Assembly (NCBI GenBank): GCA_019234745.1
Contig: JAFAKZ010000088.1
Span: forward strand, 1 to 12,549
From: Burkholderiales bacterium
Lineage (GTDB): Bacteria > Pseudomonadota > Gammaproteobacteria > Burkholderiales > Chitinimonadaceae
Reading direction: 5' to 3'
DNA length: 12,549 nt
A model generated the notes under the pieces. It was not told the origin of the DNA and did no database searches. It saw nothing but the letters and a program-made list of their open reading frames with translations. A program made the position numbers and the translations under genes. Position 1 is the first letter of the stretch, and each line of letters begins with the position of its first letter. Of this stretch, positions 1-6,292 are shown in pieces.

Positions 1-449
1 TGCCGCTCGCCGGCGCCCTGCTTGCCGCACTGGCCGGCTGCGCCACCCGGGTCGTGGAAGTACGCCACGCCGAGCACCCTGCCTACCTGCACGCCCTGAG
101 CGATCTGCGCGCCGCCCGCTGGCTGATTGCCCACCGTCCCGGCGATGCACGTGTCAGCGGCGATGAAGATGTGGCCATCACGCGCATCGACGAAACGATC
201 AACGAGATCAAGCACGCCGCCATCGACGATGGCAAGAACCTGGACGACCATCCGCCCATTGATGAGCGCCTGGACCACAAGGGCCGGCTGCATCGCGCGG
301 ACGAATTGCTGGGCAAGGCGCATAGCGATATCGCGCGCGAAGAAGACGACCCTGCTACGCGCGGCCTGCGCGATCGCGCCATCCATCACCTGGACGACGC
401 CATCCACGCCACGCACCAGGCGATCCGCGATGCGGAGAATGGTATTTAG
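1..449 (+). CDS. Small lipoprotein of unknown function, 5' end cut by window edge
   Basis: The frame is open from base 3 to the TAG at 447-449, giving 148 visible codons. The first visible residues run PLAGALLAALAGC, a hydrophobic stretch ending in a lipobox (LAGC; Cys codon at 39-41). This marks the end of a lipoprotein signal peptide, so the real start lies a few codons before the window and the GTG at 54 is inside the mature protein. The mature part is about 136 residues, predicted mostly helical and rich in Asp, His, Arg and Ala. Two segments resemble each other: AITRIDETINEIKHAAIDD, and AIHHLDDAIHATHQAIRD near the C-terminus, which suggests an internal helical repeat. Lipobox and export are seen; membrane anchoring in the cell envelope is inferred from them. 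I do not recognise the family and assign no function. The gene converges on the ATP-grasp gene across a REP-like repeat. Confidence 0.8.
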   Translation, partial: PLAGALLAALAGCATRVVEVRHAEHPAYLHALSDLRAARWLIAHRPGDARVSGDEDVAITRIDETINEIKHAAIDDGKNLDDHPPIDERLDHKGRLHRADELLGKAHSDIAREEDDPATRGLRDRAIHHLDDAIHATHQAIRDAENGI

Positions 450-463
450 AGTCGGTAGCCGTC

Positions 464-541
464 GTAGCTTGGGTAGAGCGCAGCGAAACCCAACGGATCA
501 GCGAGTACCTGTTGGGTTGCGCTGCGCTCTACCCAACCTAC
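464..541. repeat. REP-like inverted repeat between convergent genes
   Basis: The left arm (464-494) and right arm (511-541) are 31 bases each and match as reverse complements at 29 of 31 positions, around a 16-base loop. Each arm is itself an imperfect palindrome that begins TTGGGT, ends ACCCAA and has a GCGCAGCG-type core. Such nested palindromes built on GGGTAGAGCGCAGCG and AACCCAAC resemble REP-like elements dispersed in many proteobacterial genomes (from memory, not searched). There is no T-tract, so it is not a classical intrinsic terminator, but the transcript from either side could fold into a long hairpin that protects 3' ends. The outer edge of the right arm contains the TAG stop of the ATP-grasp gene. 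Confidence 0.75.
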
Positions 542-1434
542 CCGAGGCGCGCGGCAATCGCCGCCGCCAAGCGCTGCGCCGACGCAGGGCAAAAGCGGAA
601 GAACATTTCCGGCTCGACCAGTTCCATCTCCATCACGCGCAGCTTGCTGGCTGCATCACGCACGAGATCGACGCGGGCATAGGCCGGTACCACGGGGCAA
701 GCTGCGACGGCGTTCTCCGCAAAGGCGACCTCCTCCGCCGTCGCAATATGGGGATGTACGGTGCCGCCGTGGTCGTCCTGCACGCGGAAGTCGCCCGCCT
801 TAGGCGTCTTGCGGATCGCGTGTGTATGCTGGCCGTCGACCACCATCAGGCTGATCTCACCCTGTTCCATGACGGAACGCATAAAGGGCTGCAGCATCAT
901 GGCCTCCTCCGCAATGCAGCGCTCGAACGTCGCCTGCATGTCGGCGATATTCTGGCTGTCGATGCGGAAAGTCAGGCGAGCGGCACCGGAAACGACAGGC
1001 TTCATCACGGCCTCCGTCCAACCGAAGCGCCGCATTTCCGCGGCCAGGTCGCAGGCCTGCCGGCGCTCGAAATAGCGCGTCGGCACGATATCCACACCCT
1101 GCTCCGCCAGGTCGGCCAGATAGCGCTTGTCCATATTCCACTGCAGCAGGTCGTAGCGGTTCACCAACCGCGTGAGGCGCGCCACGCCTTCCAGCCAGGG
1201 CGAAAATTCGTCGAAGCGGTCGAAATAATCCCAGGTGCTGCGCAACACGGCACCGCGTACCACCGACCAGTTCACGCTGCGGTCGTCCCATGCTACGCGC
1301 TTGGCGCGCAAGCCGAGCTGACCCAGGTAGTGCACAAGCCAGGCCTCCTCCAAGAGGATCTGGCAGTCGTAGGGCACGGTTGGGTCGGGATCGACGTAGC
1401 GGGCGTCGGTCAGGATGGCAATATCGAAATCCAT
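538..1434 (-). CDS. ATP-grasp enzyme of unknown substrate (RimK/DcsG-like)
   Basis: This 298-residue protein has the marks of the ATP-grasp superfamily, whose members activate a carboxylate as acyl phosphate with ATP and join it to an amine or another nucleophile. Visible motifs: RSTWDY (65-70), VNRYDLLQWNMDKRYL (91-106), the ATP-binding lysine in MKPVVSGAA (144-152), a basic loop with GDFRVQDDHGG (214-224), RVDLV (254-258), and acidic metal ligands in EMELVEPEMFF (269-279). The layout recalls the single-domain group that includes the cycloserine-pathway enzyme DcsG and RimK-like ligases, but no neighbour points to a substrate, so the reaction is unknown. There is no signal peptide, so it is probably cytosolic. 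The ATG at 1432-1434 has an AGGA ribosome site seven bases upstream. The TAG stop lies in the first bases of the REP-like repeat. It appears to be transcribed alone, divergently from the exported Ala-rich protein. Confidence 0.85.
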   Translation of the reverse strand: MDFDIAILTDARYVDPDPTVPYDCQILLEEAWLVHYLGQLGLRAKRVAWDDRSVNWSVVRGAVLRSTWDYFDRFDEFSPWLEGVARLTRLVNRYDLLQWNMDKRYLADLAEQGVDIVPTRYFERRQACDLAAEMRRFGWTEAVMKPVVSGAARLTFRIDSQNIADMQATFERCIAEEAMMLQPFMRSVMEQGEISLMVVDGQHTHAIRKTPKAGDFRVQDDHGGTVHPHIATAEEVAFAENAVAACPVVPAYARVDLVRDAASKLRVMEMELVEPEMFFRFCPASAQRLAAAIAARLG

Positions 1435-1460
1435 GGTAGTCCTGCGGCGCGGCAGCGCCT

Positions 1461-1468
1461 TATTTATA
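1461..1468 (-). promoter_or_regulatory. Possible -10 element of the ATP-grasp gene
   Basis: On the minus strand this AT-rich island reads TATAAATA, 27 bases before the ATP-grasp start, in otherwise GC-rich sequence. It sits in a small inverted repeat (CTTAT, two bases, ATAAG at 1459-1470). I find no good -35 hexamer at 16-19 bases, so the assignment is tentative. The rest of the divergent spacer (1469-1650) shows no convincing promoter for the plus-strand gene. Confidence 0.35.
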
Positions 1469-1660
1469 AGACAAGGGCGCCATGATACGTCTTGATCGCG
1501 CCCCTATGGCAAATTCACATGGCCAGTTTTCACGGACGACGTTCAGCAAGCCTTCAGCTTTCCGATGCTTAACTGCCCTCACGTCACGGCGCATTGCGTC
1601 TCGATGACGATACCAACGTGGGAAGCAACGCAGTACCGAAACACTTTACTGGAGGCCATC

Positions 1661-2392
1661 ATGAGATCTACCAAACTCCTTGCACCTGGCGTGAGCATTC
1701 TGGCGATCTGGGCAGCGACGGCATCGGCCGCAGGCTTGGGCCTGGCGGGCGCCACGCAGTTCACAGGCCAGCTTACCGGTCAGCTCGGCGCGGCGGTCAC
1801 CCCCCCTCCGCCGCCACCGCCTCCCTCCGTATCGACGGGCGCTTCGCTGTCCAATAGCAGCGCCACCAGCCTGATGAGCAATACCGGCATGGGTGCCGCC
1901 ACGGCGAACGTCGGCTCAGCCGTCGGGGCAACGTCATCGTCCAGCGCGGGTGCCGGGGCTTCGGCCAATACGTCGTCCGCCAACGTGCAGGCGCAAGGCA
2001 GCGCTAACACCGCGGCGAGCGGCCAAACGCAGGTAACAGGCGCGACCATGCCTTCGATCACCGGTCAGACCGCGGCCTATATGTACACGCGTTCGTCGGA
2101 CGACGTCAGCGTACGCGTTCCTCCCCACGATTCGGGTATGGAAGCGGTGAAGCGTGCCTATGTACGCGCACACGGTGACGTGAATGCGGCGGGCGACGCG
2201 GCAGTCAGCACGACGAACAAGGCTGCCCAGGCCAGTGTGGCATTCGCTGGTTCGGCTAGCGCACAAGCAAAGGCGAACACGCGGGCAGCCGTAGCATCGG
2301 CCAAGCACGCCGTGCATTCAGTCCACACCTCGGCGAACATAGCCGCCCAGGAAAGCGCCGCGGTAGACGCAGCCGCGCAGTCTGGGCAATAA
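1661..2392 (+). CDS. Exported Ala/Ser/Thr-rich protein with polyproline run, unknown function
   Basis: The start is the ATG at 1661, preceded by a GGAGG ribosome site at 1651-1655. It gives 243 residues and begins with a Sec-type signal peptide: MRSTK, a hydrophobic core, and a probable cut after ATASA at residue 23. The open frame extends upstream to 1565, but that start would bury the signal peptide and has no comparable ribosome site. The mature protein is of low complexity: eight consecutive prolines (48-55), then a Ser/Thr/Ala/Gly/Asn-rich stretch to about 125, a short more ordered part (VSVRVPPHDSGMEAVKRAYVRAHGDV, about 149-173), and an Ala-rich helical tail. No cysteine or catalytic motif is seen. 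Export to the periplasm or outside is inferred from the signal peptide. The eight-proline run would be expected to need EF-P to avoid ribosome stalling (known biology). It is not in the flagellar operon, since it reads on the opposite strand and has its own terminator. Confidence 0.8.
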   Translation: MRSTKLLAPGVSILAIWAATASAAGLGLAGATQFTGQLTGQLGAAVTPPPPPPPPSVSTGASLSNSSATSLMSNTGMGAATANVGSAVGATSSSSAGAGASANTSSANVQAQGSANTAASGQTQVTGATMPSITGQTAAYMYTRSSDDVSVRVPPHDSGMEAVKRAYVRAHGDVNAAGDAAVSTTNKAAQASVAFAGSASAQAKANTRAAVASAKHAVHSVHTSANIAAQESAAVDAAAQSGQ

Positions 2393-2418
2393 GCAACTGG
2401 CGCTGAAACCAGTATGGG

Positions 2419-2446
2419 AAAGGGATCGCTTCGGCGATCCCTTTTT
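2419..2446 (+). terminator. Intrinsic terminator of the exported Ala-rich gene, possibly shared with fliR
   Basis: A perfect stem of GGGATCGC (2422-2429) and GCGATCCC (2434-2441) closes a TTCG loop and is followed by five Ts (2442-2446). The three As before the stem can extend it to 11 pairs. The cUUCGg loop is an especially stable tetraloop. It lies 26 bases after the stop of the plus-strand gene. On the minus strand, 20 bases beyond the fliR stop, the same stem is followed only by TTTCCC, so it may also stop the flagellar transcript, but less efficiently. Confidence 0.92.
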
Positions 2447-2466
2447 ATTGCCGGCGATTCAAGCGC

Positions 2467-3273
2467 TCAAGGCTTCGGTACGGCGGCAGCACCGCCCATT
2501 TGATGCGCCAGGGCATAGGCCATCTGCGTGGCCTCGATAACCAGACGGTGAACGTGCCCGGCGAACTGGGGCAGGGAAAAATACAACGCGGCGAATCCCA
2601 CGCTCATCGTGAGCGGAAAGCCAACCGCAAATACGTTGAACTGCGGCGCCGCGCGGTTCATCACGCCGATCGACAAGTTGGTGATCAAGAGTGCCGCGAG
2701 CACCGGCAAGGCTAGCAGCACGCCCATCTTGAATATCTCGCCGCTCCAAGATACGAGCGTCTTGAGCGCACCCGCGGTCATGATCTGGTCGGAGATGGGG
2801 ATCAATTCGAAGCTCTTCACCATGGTCTGGATCACCACCAGGTGCCCGTCCATGGACAGAAACAGCAGCAGGGTGAGCAGGCTGGCGAGCTGCGCCACGA
2901 CGGCCGTATTGGCGCCATGTTGCGGATCGAAGAAACTGGCGAAGCCCAGGCCCATCTGCAGGCCAATCATGTTGCCCGCCATTTCGATGGATGTGAACAC
3001 GATGCGCATCACATAGCCCAGCGCGGCGCCGATGACGATCTGCTCCATGATGATGACCATGCCCAATGCGGATATGGCAGGCACCTTGGGCATGGGCGGG
3101 ATGGTATTGGCAATGAGGATGGTCATCATCATGGCCAGGCCGATGCGCACGCGCACAGGTATGCCGCGTGTAGACAGGAAGGGGTCGACCGACATCACGC
3201 CGAGGATGCGGAAGAAAGGCCAGAGCAGGACTGCCAGCCAGGCGTTGATCTGGGCGTCCGTTACAGTAAACAC
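2467..3273 (-). CDS. fliR: Flagellar export gate protein FliR
   Basis: FliR is an inner-membrane part of the FliPQR export gate of the flagellar type III secretion system. The protein is strongly hydrophobic along its length, with family signatures such as PFFRILGVMSVDPFLSTRGIPVRVRIGLAMMM near the N-terminus, IGLQMGLGFASFFDPQ in the middle and NRAAPQFNVFAVGFPLTMSVG near the C-terminus. I chose the GTG at 3271-3273 (268 residues). It gives MFTVTDAQ, which lines up with the N-terminus of E. coli FliR (MLQVTSEQ, from memory), and it follows the fliQ stop by four bases. The only earlier in-frame start is a TTG at 3283-3285, directly after an in-frame TGA and with no ribosome site. That start would give 272 residues and an 8-base overlap with fliQ. 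Neither start has a well-spaced Shine-Dalgarno, so coupling to fliQ translation is likely. It is the last gene of the cluster. Confidence 0.95.
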   Translation of the reverse strand: MFTVTDAQINAWLAVLLWPFFRILGVMSVDPFLSTRGIPVRVRIGLAMMMTILIANTIPPMPKVPAISALGMVIIMEQIVIGAALGYVMRIVFTSIEMAGNMIGLQMGLGFASFFDPQHGANTAVVAQLASLLTLLLFLSMDGHLVVIQTMVKSFELIPISDQIMTAGALKTLVSWSGEIFKMGVLLALPVLAALLITNLSIGVMNRAAPQFNVFAVGFPLTMSVGFAALYFSLPQFAGHVHRLVIEATQMAYALAHQMGGAAAVPKP

Positions 3274-3277
3274 GACC

Positions 3278-3547
3278 CTAGCCAATCATCGTTGGGATGC
3301 TTTTGAACAAGCGGATCGTGTAGTCCATGATCACTGATAGCATCCACGGGCCAGCCAACATAGCGATCAGGAACGTCGTCAGGAGCTTAGGGATGAAGGA
3401 CAGCGTCGCTTCGTTGATCTGCGTAGCTGCCTGGAAGATGCTGACGATCAAGCCCACCGCGAGGCCCCCAAGCAGCAAGGGGCCGCCCAGCAGGATCATG
3501 ACCTCGAAGGCACGCTGGATGATGGTGATGACGGATTCGGGAGTCAT
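3278..3547 (-). CDS. fliQ: Flagellar export gate protein FliQ
   Basis: This 89-residue protein has the normal length and pattern of FliQ: a short polar N-terminus (MTPESVITIIQRAFEV), a first hydrophobic helix at about 17-37 with LLGGPLLLGGLAVGLIVSIFQAATQI, the conserved QINEATLSFIPK link, and a second helix at about 50-75. FliQ copies pack around the FliP-FliR core to form the export gate in the inner membrane. The ATG at 3545-3547 has a GAGG ribosome site seven bases upstream, in the 14-base gap after fliP. The TAG stop at 3278-3280 lies at the fliR start, so the two genes are probably translationally coupled. Confidence 0.96.
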   Translation of the reverse strand: MTPESVITIIQRAFEVMILLGGPLLLGGLAVGLIVSIFQAATQINEATLSFIPKLLTTFLIAMLAGPWMLSVIMDYTIRLFKSIPTMIG

Positions 3548-3561
3548 GGCTTTCCTCGACC

Positions 3562-4302
3562 CTACACGTAGAAGCTCTGCACCAATGACGATATCAGCAA
3601 GGTCCAGCCGTCCACCAGCACGAACAGCATGATCTTGAACGGCAATGAAATGGTCACCGGCGACAGCATCATCATGCCCATGGACATCAGTACGCTGGCC
3701 ACGACCATATCGATGATCAAGAAGGGGATGAAGACGAGGAAGGCGATCTGGAAGGCCGTCTTCAACTCGCTCGTCACATAGGCCGGCACCAGTACCTTCA
3801 GACTCACGTCGTCCTGCGTCTTGGGCCGTGCGCTGCCGGACATCTCGATAAACAGGCCCAGGTCTTTCTGCCGCGTCTGGCGCAGCATGAACTTCTTGAG
3901 TGGTACGGACGCCTTGTCGATGGCCTCGTTGAAACTGATCTTGTTCTGGTCGTAGGGCTGGTAGGCGTCCGTCCAGATCTTGTCGAGCACGGGCGACATC
4001 ACGAATACAGTGAGGAAGAGTGAGAGCCCGACAATGACCTGGTTAGGTGGCGCCTGCATGGTGCCGATGGCCTGGCGCAGCAGCGACAGCACGATGACGA
4101 TGCGCGTGAAGGCCGTCATCATCAGCAGGATGGCGGGCAGGAAGGTGAGGCTGGTGAGGAATAGCAGCGTCTGCAGCTGCAGGCTGTAGGCTTGCCCGCC
4201 ACCAGCTGATTGGCTCGTCATCAGCGGCAGGCCAGGCGCATCGGCAGCCAGCGCCGGCAGCACCAAGAGGGCCAGCATCATCCAGGGGAGCGCGCGCCTC
4301 AT
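3562..4302 (-). CDS. fliP: Flagellar export gate protein FliP
   Basis: FliP forms the core of the export gate through which flagellar subunits enter the growing filament. The 246-residue product begins with a cleavable signal peptide (MRRALPWMMLALLVLPALAA, then DAPG), as is usual for FliP. Family signatures follow: FLTSLTFLPAILLMMTAFTRIVIVLSLLRQA (48-78), APPNQVIVGLSLFLT (84-98), VPAYVTSELKTAFQIAF (172-188) and FLIIDMVVASVLMSMGMMMLSP (194-215). The methionine-rich MSMGMMM (206-212) matches the Met-rich loop known to seal the closed gate. Four hydrophobic segments are visible after the signal peptide. The ATG overlaps the fliO stop in an ATGA junction, with a GAGGTG ribosome site upstream inside fliO. 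This pattern implies coupled translation with fliO. Confidence 0.97.
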   Translation of the reverse strand: MRRALPWMMLALLVLPALAADAPGLPLMTSQSAGGGQAYSLQLQTLLFLTSLTFLPAILLMMTAFTRIVIVLSLLRQAIGTMQAPPNQVIVGLSLFLTVFVMSPVLDKIWTDAYQPYDQNKISFNEAIDKASVPLKKFMLRQTRQKDLGLFIEMSGSARPKTQDDVSLKVLVPAYVTSELKTAFQIAFLVFIPFLIIDMVVASVLMSMGMMMLSPVTISLPFKIMLFVLVDGWTLLISSLVQSFYV

Positions 4303-4763
4303 GGTTGCACCTCGCCATCGGCCGGTGCGGCTGCCTGTGTACGACGCTTCAGTGCACTGGCGAAGCGCTCGGCAAACGGCAGCGTGGCCGGCTGGGCGCT
4401 GTCGGCATCGGCCGGCTTGGGCATCGTGTGCAGGGTGGAAACCTCCGCCGGCGTCACGCCCAGCACCAGCCAGGTATCGCGCACCTCGACGATGACGACC
4501 CGCTCCTTGGCACCGACCATGACACCGCTGATCACGCGCATCTGCGCGCTGCCGCCCGTCTGGCCGGGGCCGATGCGGCGCAGCAGCCAGGCGCAGGCGA
4601 AGATGGCGCCCAGTACGATAATCAAGGCGAAAAAGACTTGGAATGCACCGAAGACAGATGGCTGAGGTGCCTGGCCAAGCGCGGCCGTGCTGGCAGCCGC
4701 CGCCGTCTCGGCACCAACGTGCAACGCCGCCAAGAAGGCGGCGGCGATAAGGGGAAAACGCAT
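4299..4763 (-). CDS. fliO: Flagellar export assembly protein FliO
   Basis: FliO is a poorly conserved membrane protein that helps FliP assemble into the export gate; it is not part of the finished machine. The 154-residue product has an N-terminal hydrophobic, signal-like segment (1-24), a transmembrane helix at about 38-62 (FGAFQVFFALIIVLGAIFACAWLLRR) and a small cytoplasmic domain with the family pattern MRVISGVMVGAKERVVIVEVRDTWLVLGVTP (75-105). The C-terminal 40 residues are Ala/Pro-rich and probably disordered. The ATG at 4761-4763 lies eight bases after the fliN stop. The bases before it read CGCCACCT, with no Shine-Dalgarno, so initiation probably depends on ribosomes finishing fliN. 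The call rests on the pattern and on the position between fliN and fliP. Confidence 0.92.
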   Translation of the reverse strand: MRFPLIAAAFLAALHVGAETAAAASTAALGQAPQPSVFGAFQVFFALIIVLGAIFACAWLLRRIGPGQTGGSAQMRVISGVMVGAKERVVIVEVRDTWLVLGVTPAEVSTLHTMPKPADADSAQPATLPFAERFASALKRRTQAAAPADGEVQP

Positions 4764-4771
4764 AGGTGGCG

Positions 4772-5230
4772 TTATTTGTGCAGTCGCCGGATGCGTTCGG
4801 CCGGCGTAATGATGTCGGTCAGGCGGATACCGAATTTGTCGTTCACGACCACTACCTCACCCTGGGCTATCAAACACCCGTTCACCATAACATCCATTGG
4901 CTCGCCCGCCAATCCATCCAGCTCCACGACCGAGCCTTGGGCGAGTTGCAGAAGGCTGCGGATGGCGATCTTGGTGCGACCCAACTCCACGGTCATGGTG
5001 ACGGGGATGTCCATGATCATATCGATGCTGGACGGCCCCGTGGGGCGTTCCGGCTCGTTGTCGAAGCGCTGGAAGATGTCGGCAGGTGCAACGCCCGACC
5101 CGCCACCCATCATCGGCGCGGCGGCCGTGGCCGATGTAGCCGCCTCCATCGCAGCCGCTTCATGCTGCTGTTGTTCGGCGAGTGCCGCTGCCCAGTCGTC
5201 CAGCCCTTGCTCTTCGGATTCGTTACTCAT
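4772..5230 (-). CDS. fliN: Flagellar motor switch protein FliN
   Basis: FliN forms the lower part of the C-ring with FliM and also docks the FliH-FliI export complex. The C-terminal half (about 68-152) is a typical SpoA domain: DMIMDIPVTMTVELGRTKIAIRSLLQLAQGSVVELD, then GEPMDVMVNGCLIAQGEVVVVNDKFGIRLTDIITPAERI. The N-terminal part (1-67) is acidic, then rich in Gln and Ala (AALAEQQQHEAAAMEAATSA), and is probably a flexible arm. At 152 residues it is near the E. coli length. The ATG overlaps the fliM stop by 8 bases and has a strong AGGAG ribosome site inside the last codons of fliM, so fliM and fliN should be made in coordinated amounts. Confidence 0.97.
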   Translation of the reverse strand: MSNESEEQGLDDWAAALAEQQQHEAAAMEAATSATAAAPMMGGGSGVAPADIFQRFDNEPERPTGPSSIDMIMDIPVTMTVELGRTKIAIRSLLQLAQGSVVELDGLAGEPMDVMVNGCLIAQGEVVVVNDKFGIRLTDIITPAERIRRLHK

Positions 5231-6242
5231 AGTTCTTCTCCTCTAGGAGCGGCTCTTCGTCCATCATCAATTCTTCCGGCGTAGTCAGCACTTTCTCCAC
5301 CTTGAAGGCGTATTGGCCGCGCAACACCCCGTAGTGCCCTTCCAAGAGAGGCACCCCATCCACTTCGGCCGTGATCGTTTCGGGAATGTCGATCCCGATC
5401 ACGTCGCCCGCCTTTAGGTCGATGATCTCGCCCAAGGTAATTTGTGCTGTGCCGAGATTGGCGATCAAGTCCACTTCGGCCGTCTGCACCTGGCGCGTCA
5501 GTAGCTTGAGCCAGCGATTGTCCGCTTCCATGCGGTCGGCCTGCATGGAGCTGTACAACAGATCGCGCAAGGGCTCGATCATCGAGTAGGGGAAGCAAAC
5601 GTGGAAGTCGCCGCCACCTGAACCAAGCTCGATCTTGAACGTAAAGGCGACCACCACTTCCGTGGGCGTGGCGATATTGGCGAACTGCGTGTTCATTTCC
5701 GAGCGCACGTAGGTGAACTCGGTCTTGAATACGGGCTCCCAGGCCTTACGGTACTCGTCCATCACCACTTCGAGCAGGCGCTGGATGATGCGCTGCTCGG
5801 TAGGCGTAAAGTCCCGCCCTTCCACCCGCACGTGATAACGGCCATCGGAGCCGAACATATTGTCCACCACCAGGAACACGAAGTCCGGGTCGAAGATGAA
5901 CAGGCCCGTACCGCGCAGGGGCTTCATGTGGATCAGGTTGAGGTTGGTCGGGACGACCAGATTGCGGATGAATTCGCTGTATTTCTGCACGCGCACCGGC
6001 CCCACCGAGATCTCGGCCGAGCGGCGCATGAAGTTGAACAGGCCGATACGCAGGTTGCGGGCGAAGCGCTCGTTGATGACTTCGAGCGTCGGCATCCGGC
6101 CACGGACGATACGTTCCTGGCGGCCGATGTCGTACGCGCGAATGGCAGAGGAGTCCAGCCCCTCGTCCGCTTCGTCGTCTTCACCCGTCACCCCTCGCAG
6201 GAGGGCATCTACCTCTTCCTGGGAAAGGATATCGTCAGCCAT
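5223..6242 (-). CDS. fliM: Flagellar motor switch protein FliM
   Basis: FliM links FliG to FliN in the C-ring and binds phosphorylated CheY to reverse rotation. Residues 4-16 (DILSQEEVDALLRG region) are the N-terminal CheY-P-binding motif. An acidic linker (20-30) joins it to the middle domain (about 45-240), which holds the FliG-contact signature MKPLRGTGLFIFDP (106-119), then VVDNMFGSDGRYHVRVEGRDFTPTEQRII (125-153) and FPYSMIEPLRDLL (217-229). The C-terminal SpoA domain (about 245-325) pairs with FliN. The last 15 residues are unusually acidic (MMDEEPLLEEKNYE). The 339-residue length is normal. The ATG at 6240-6242 has AAGAGG at 6251-6256 as ribosome site, which lies just downstream of the 28-bp palindrome that separates fliM from fliL. 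Confidence 0.98.
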   Translation of the reverse strand: MADDILSQEEVDALLRGVTGEDDEADEGLDSSAIRAYDIGRQERIVRGRMPTLEVINERFARNLRIGLFNFMRRSAEISVGPVRVQKYSEFIRNLVVPTNLNLIHMKPLRGTGLFIFDPDFVFLVVDNMFGSDGRYHVRVEGRDFTPTEQRIIQRLLEVVMDEYRKAWEPVFKTEFTYVRSEMNTQFANIATPTEVVVAFTFKIELGSGGGDFHVCFPYSMIEPLRDLLYSSMQADRMEADNRWLKLLTRQVQTAEVDLIANLGTAQITLGEIIDLKAGDVIGIDIPETITAEVDGVPLLEGHYGVLRGQYAFKVEKVLTTPEELMMDEEPLLEEKNYE

Positions 6243-6263
6243 GCTCTTTGCCTCTTTTACTCA

Positions 6264-6291
6264 CGTCTAACACCCAATTGGGTGTTAGACG
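6264..6291. promoter_or_regulatory. Perfect 28-bp palindrome between fliL and fliM
   Basis: The sequence CGTCTAACACCC, AATT, and the exact complement of the first 12 bases forms a perfect palindrome. It starts two bases after the fliL stop on the transcribed strand and ends 21 bases before the fliM ATG. As RNA it would fold into a 12-pair stem with an AAUU loop, leaving the fliM ribosome site free just beyond it. There is no T-tract on either side, so it is not a normal intrinsic terminator. It could be an RNA stem that stabilises or separates the fliL and fliM parts of the message, or a binding site for a dimeric regulator. The structure is certain; the role is not. Confidence 0.8.
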
Positions 6292-6292
6292 C

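Noticed and set aside
54..449. GTG at 54 as start of the lipoprotein gene
   Set aside because: The in-frame sequence before it encodes a lipoprotein signal peptide end with an LAGC lipobox, so translation starts further upstream.
127..1485. A 452-codon open frame on the plus strand
   Set aside because: It is antisense to the ATP-grasp gene and runs through the lipoprotein gene and the REP-like repeat. It has no ribosome site or protein-like pattern; long antisense frames are common at this GC content.
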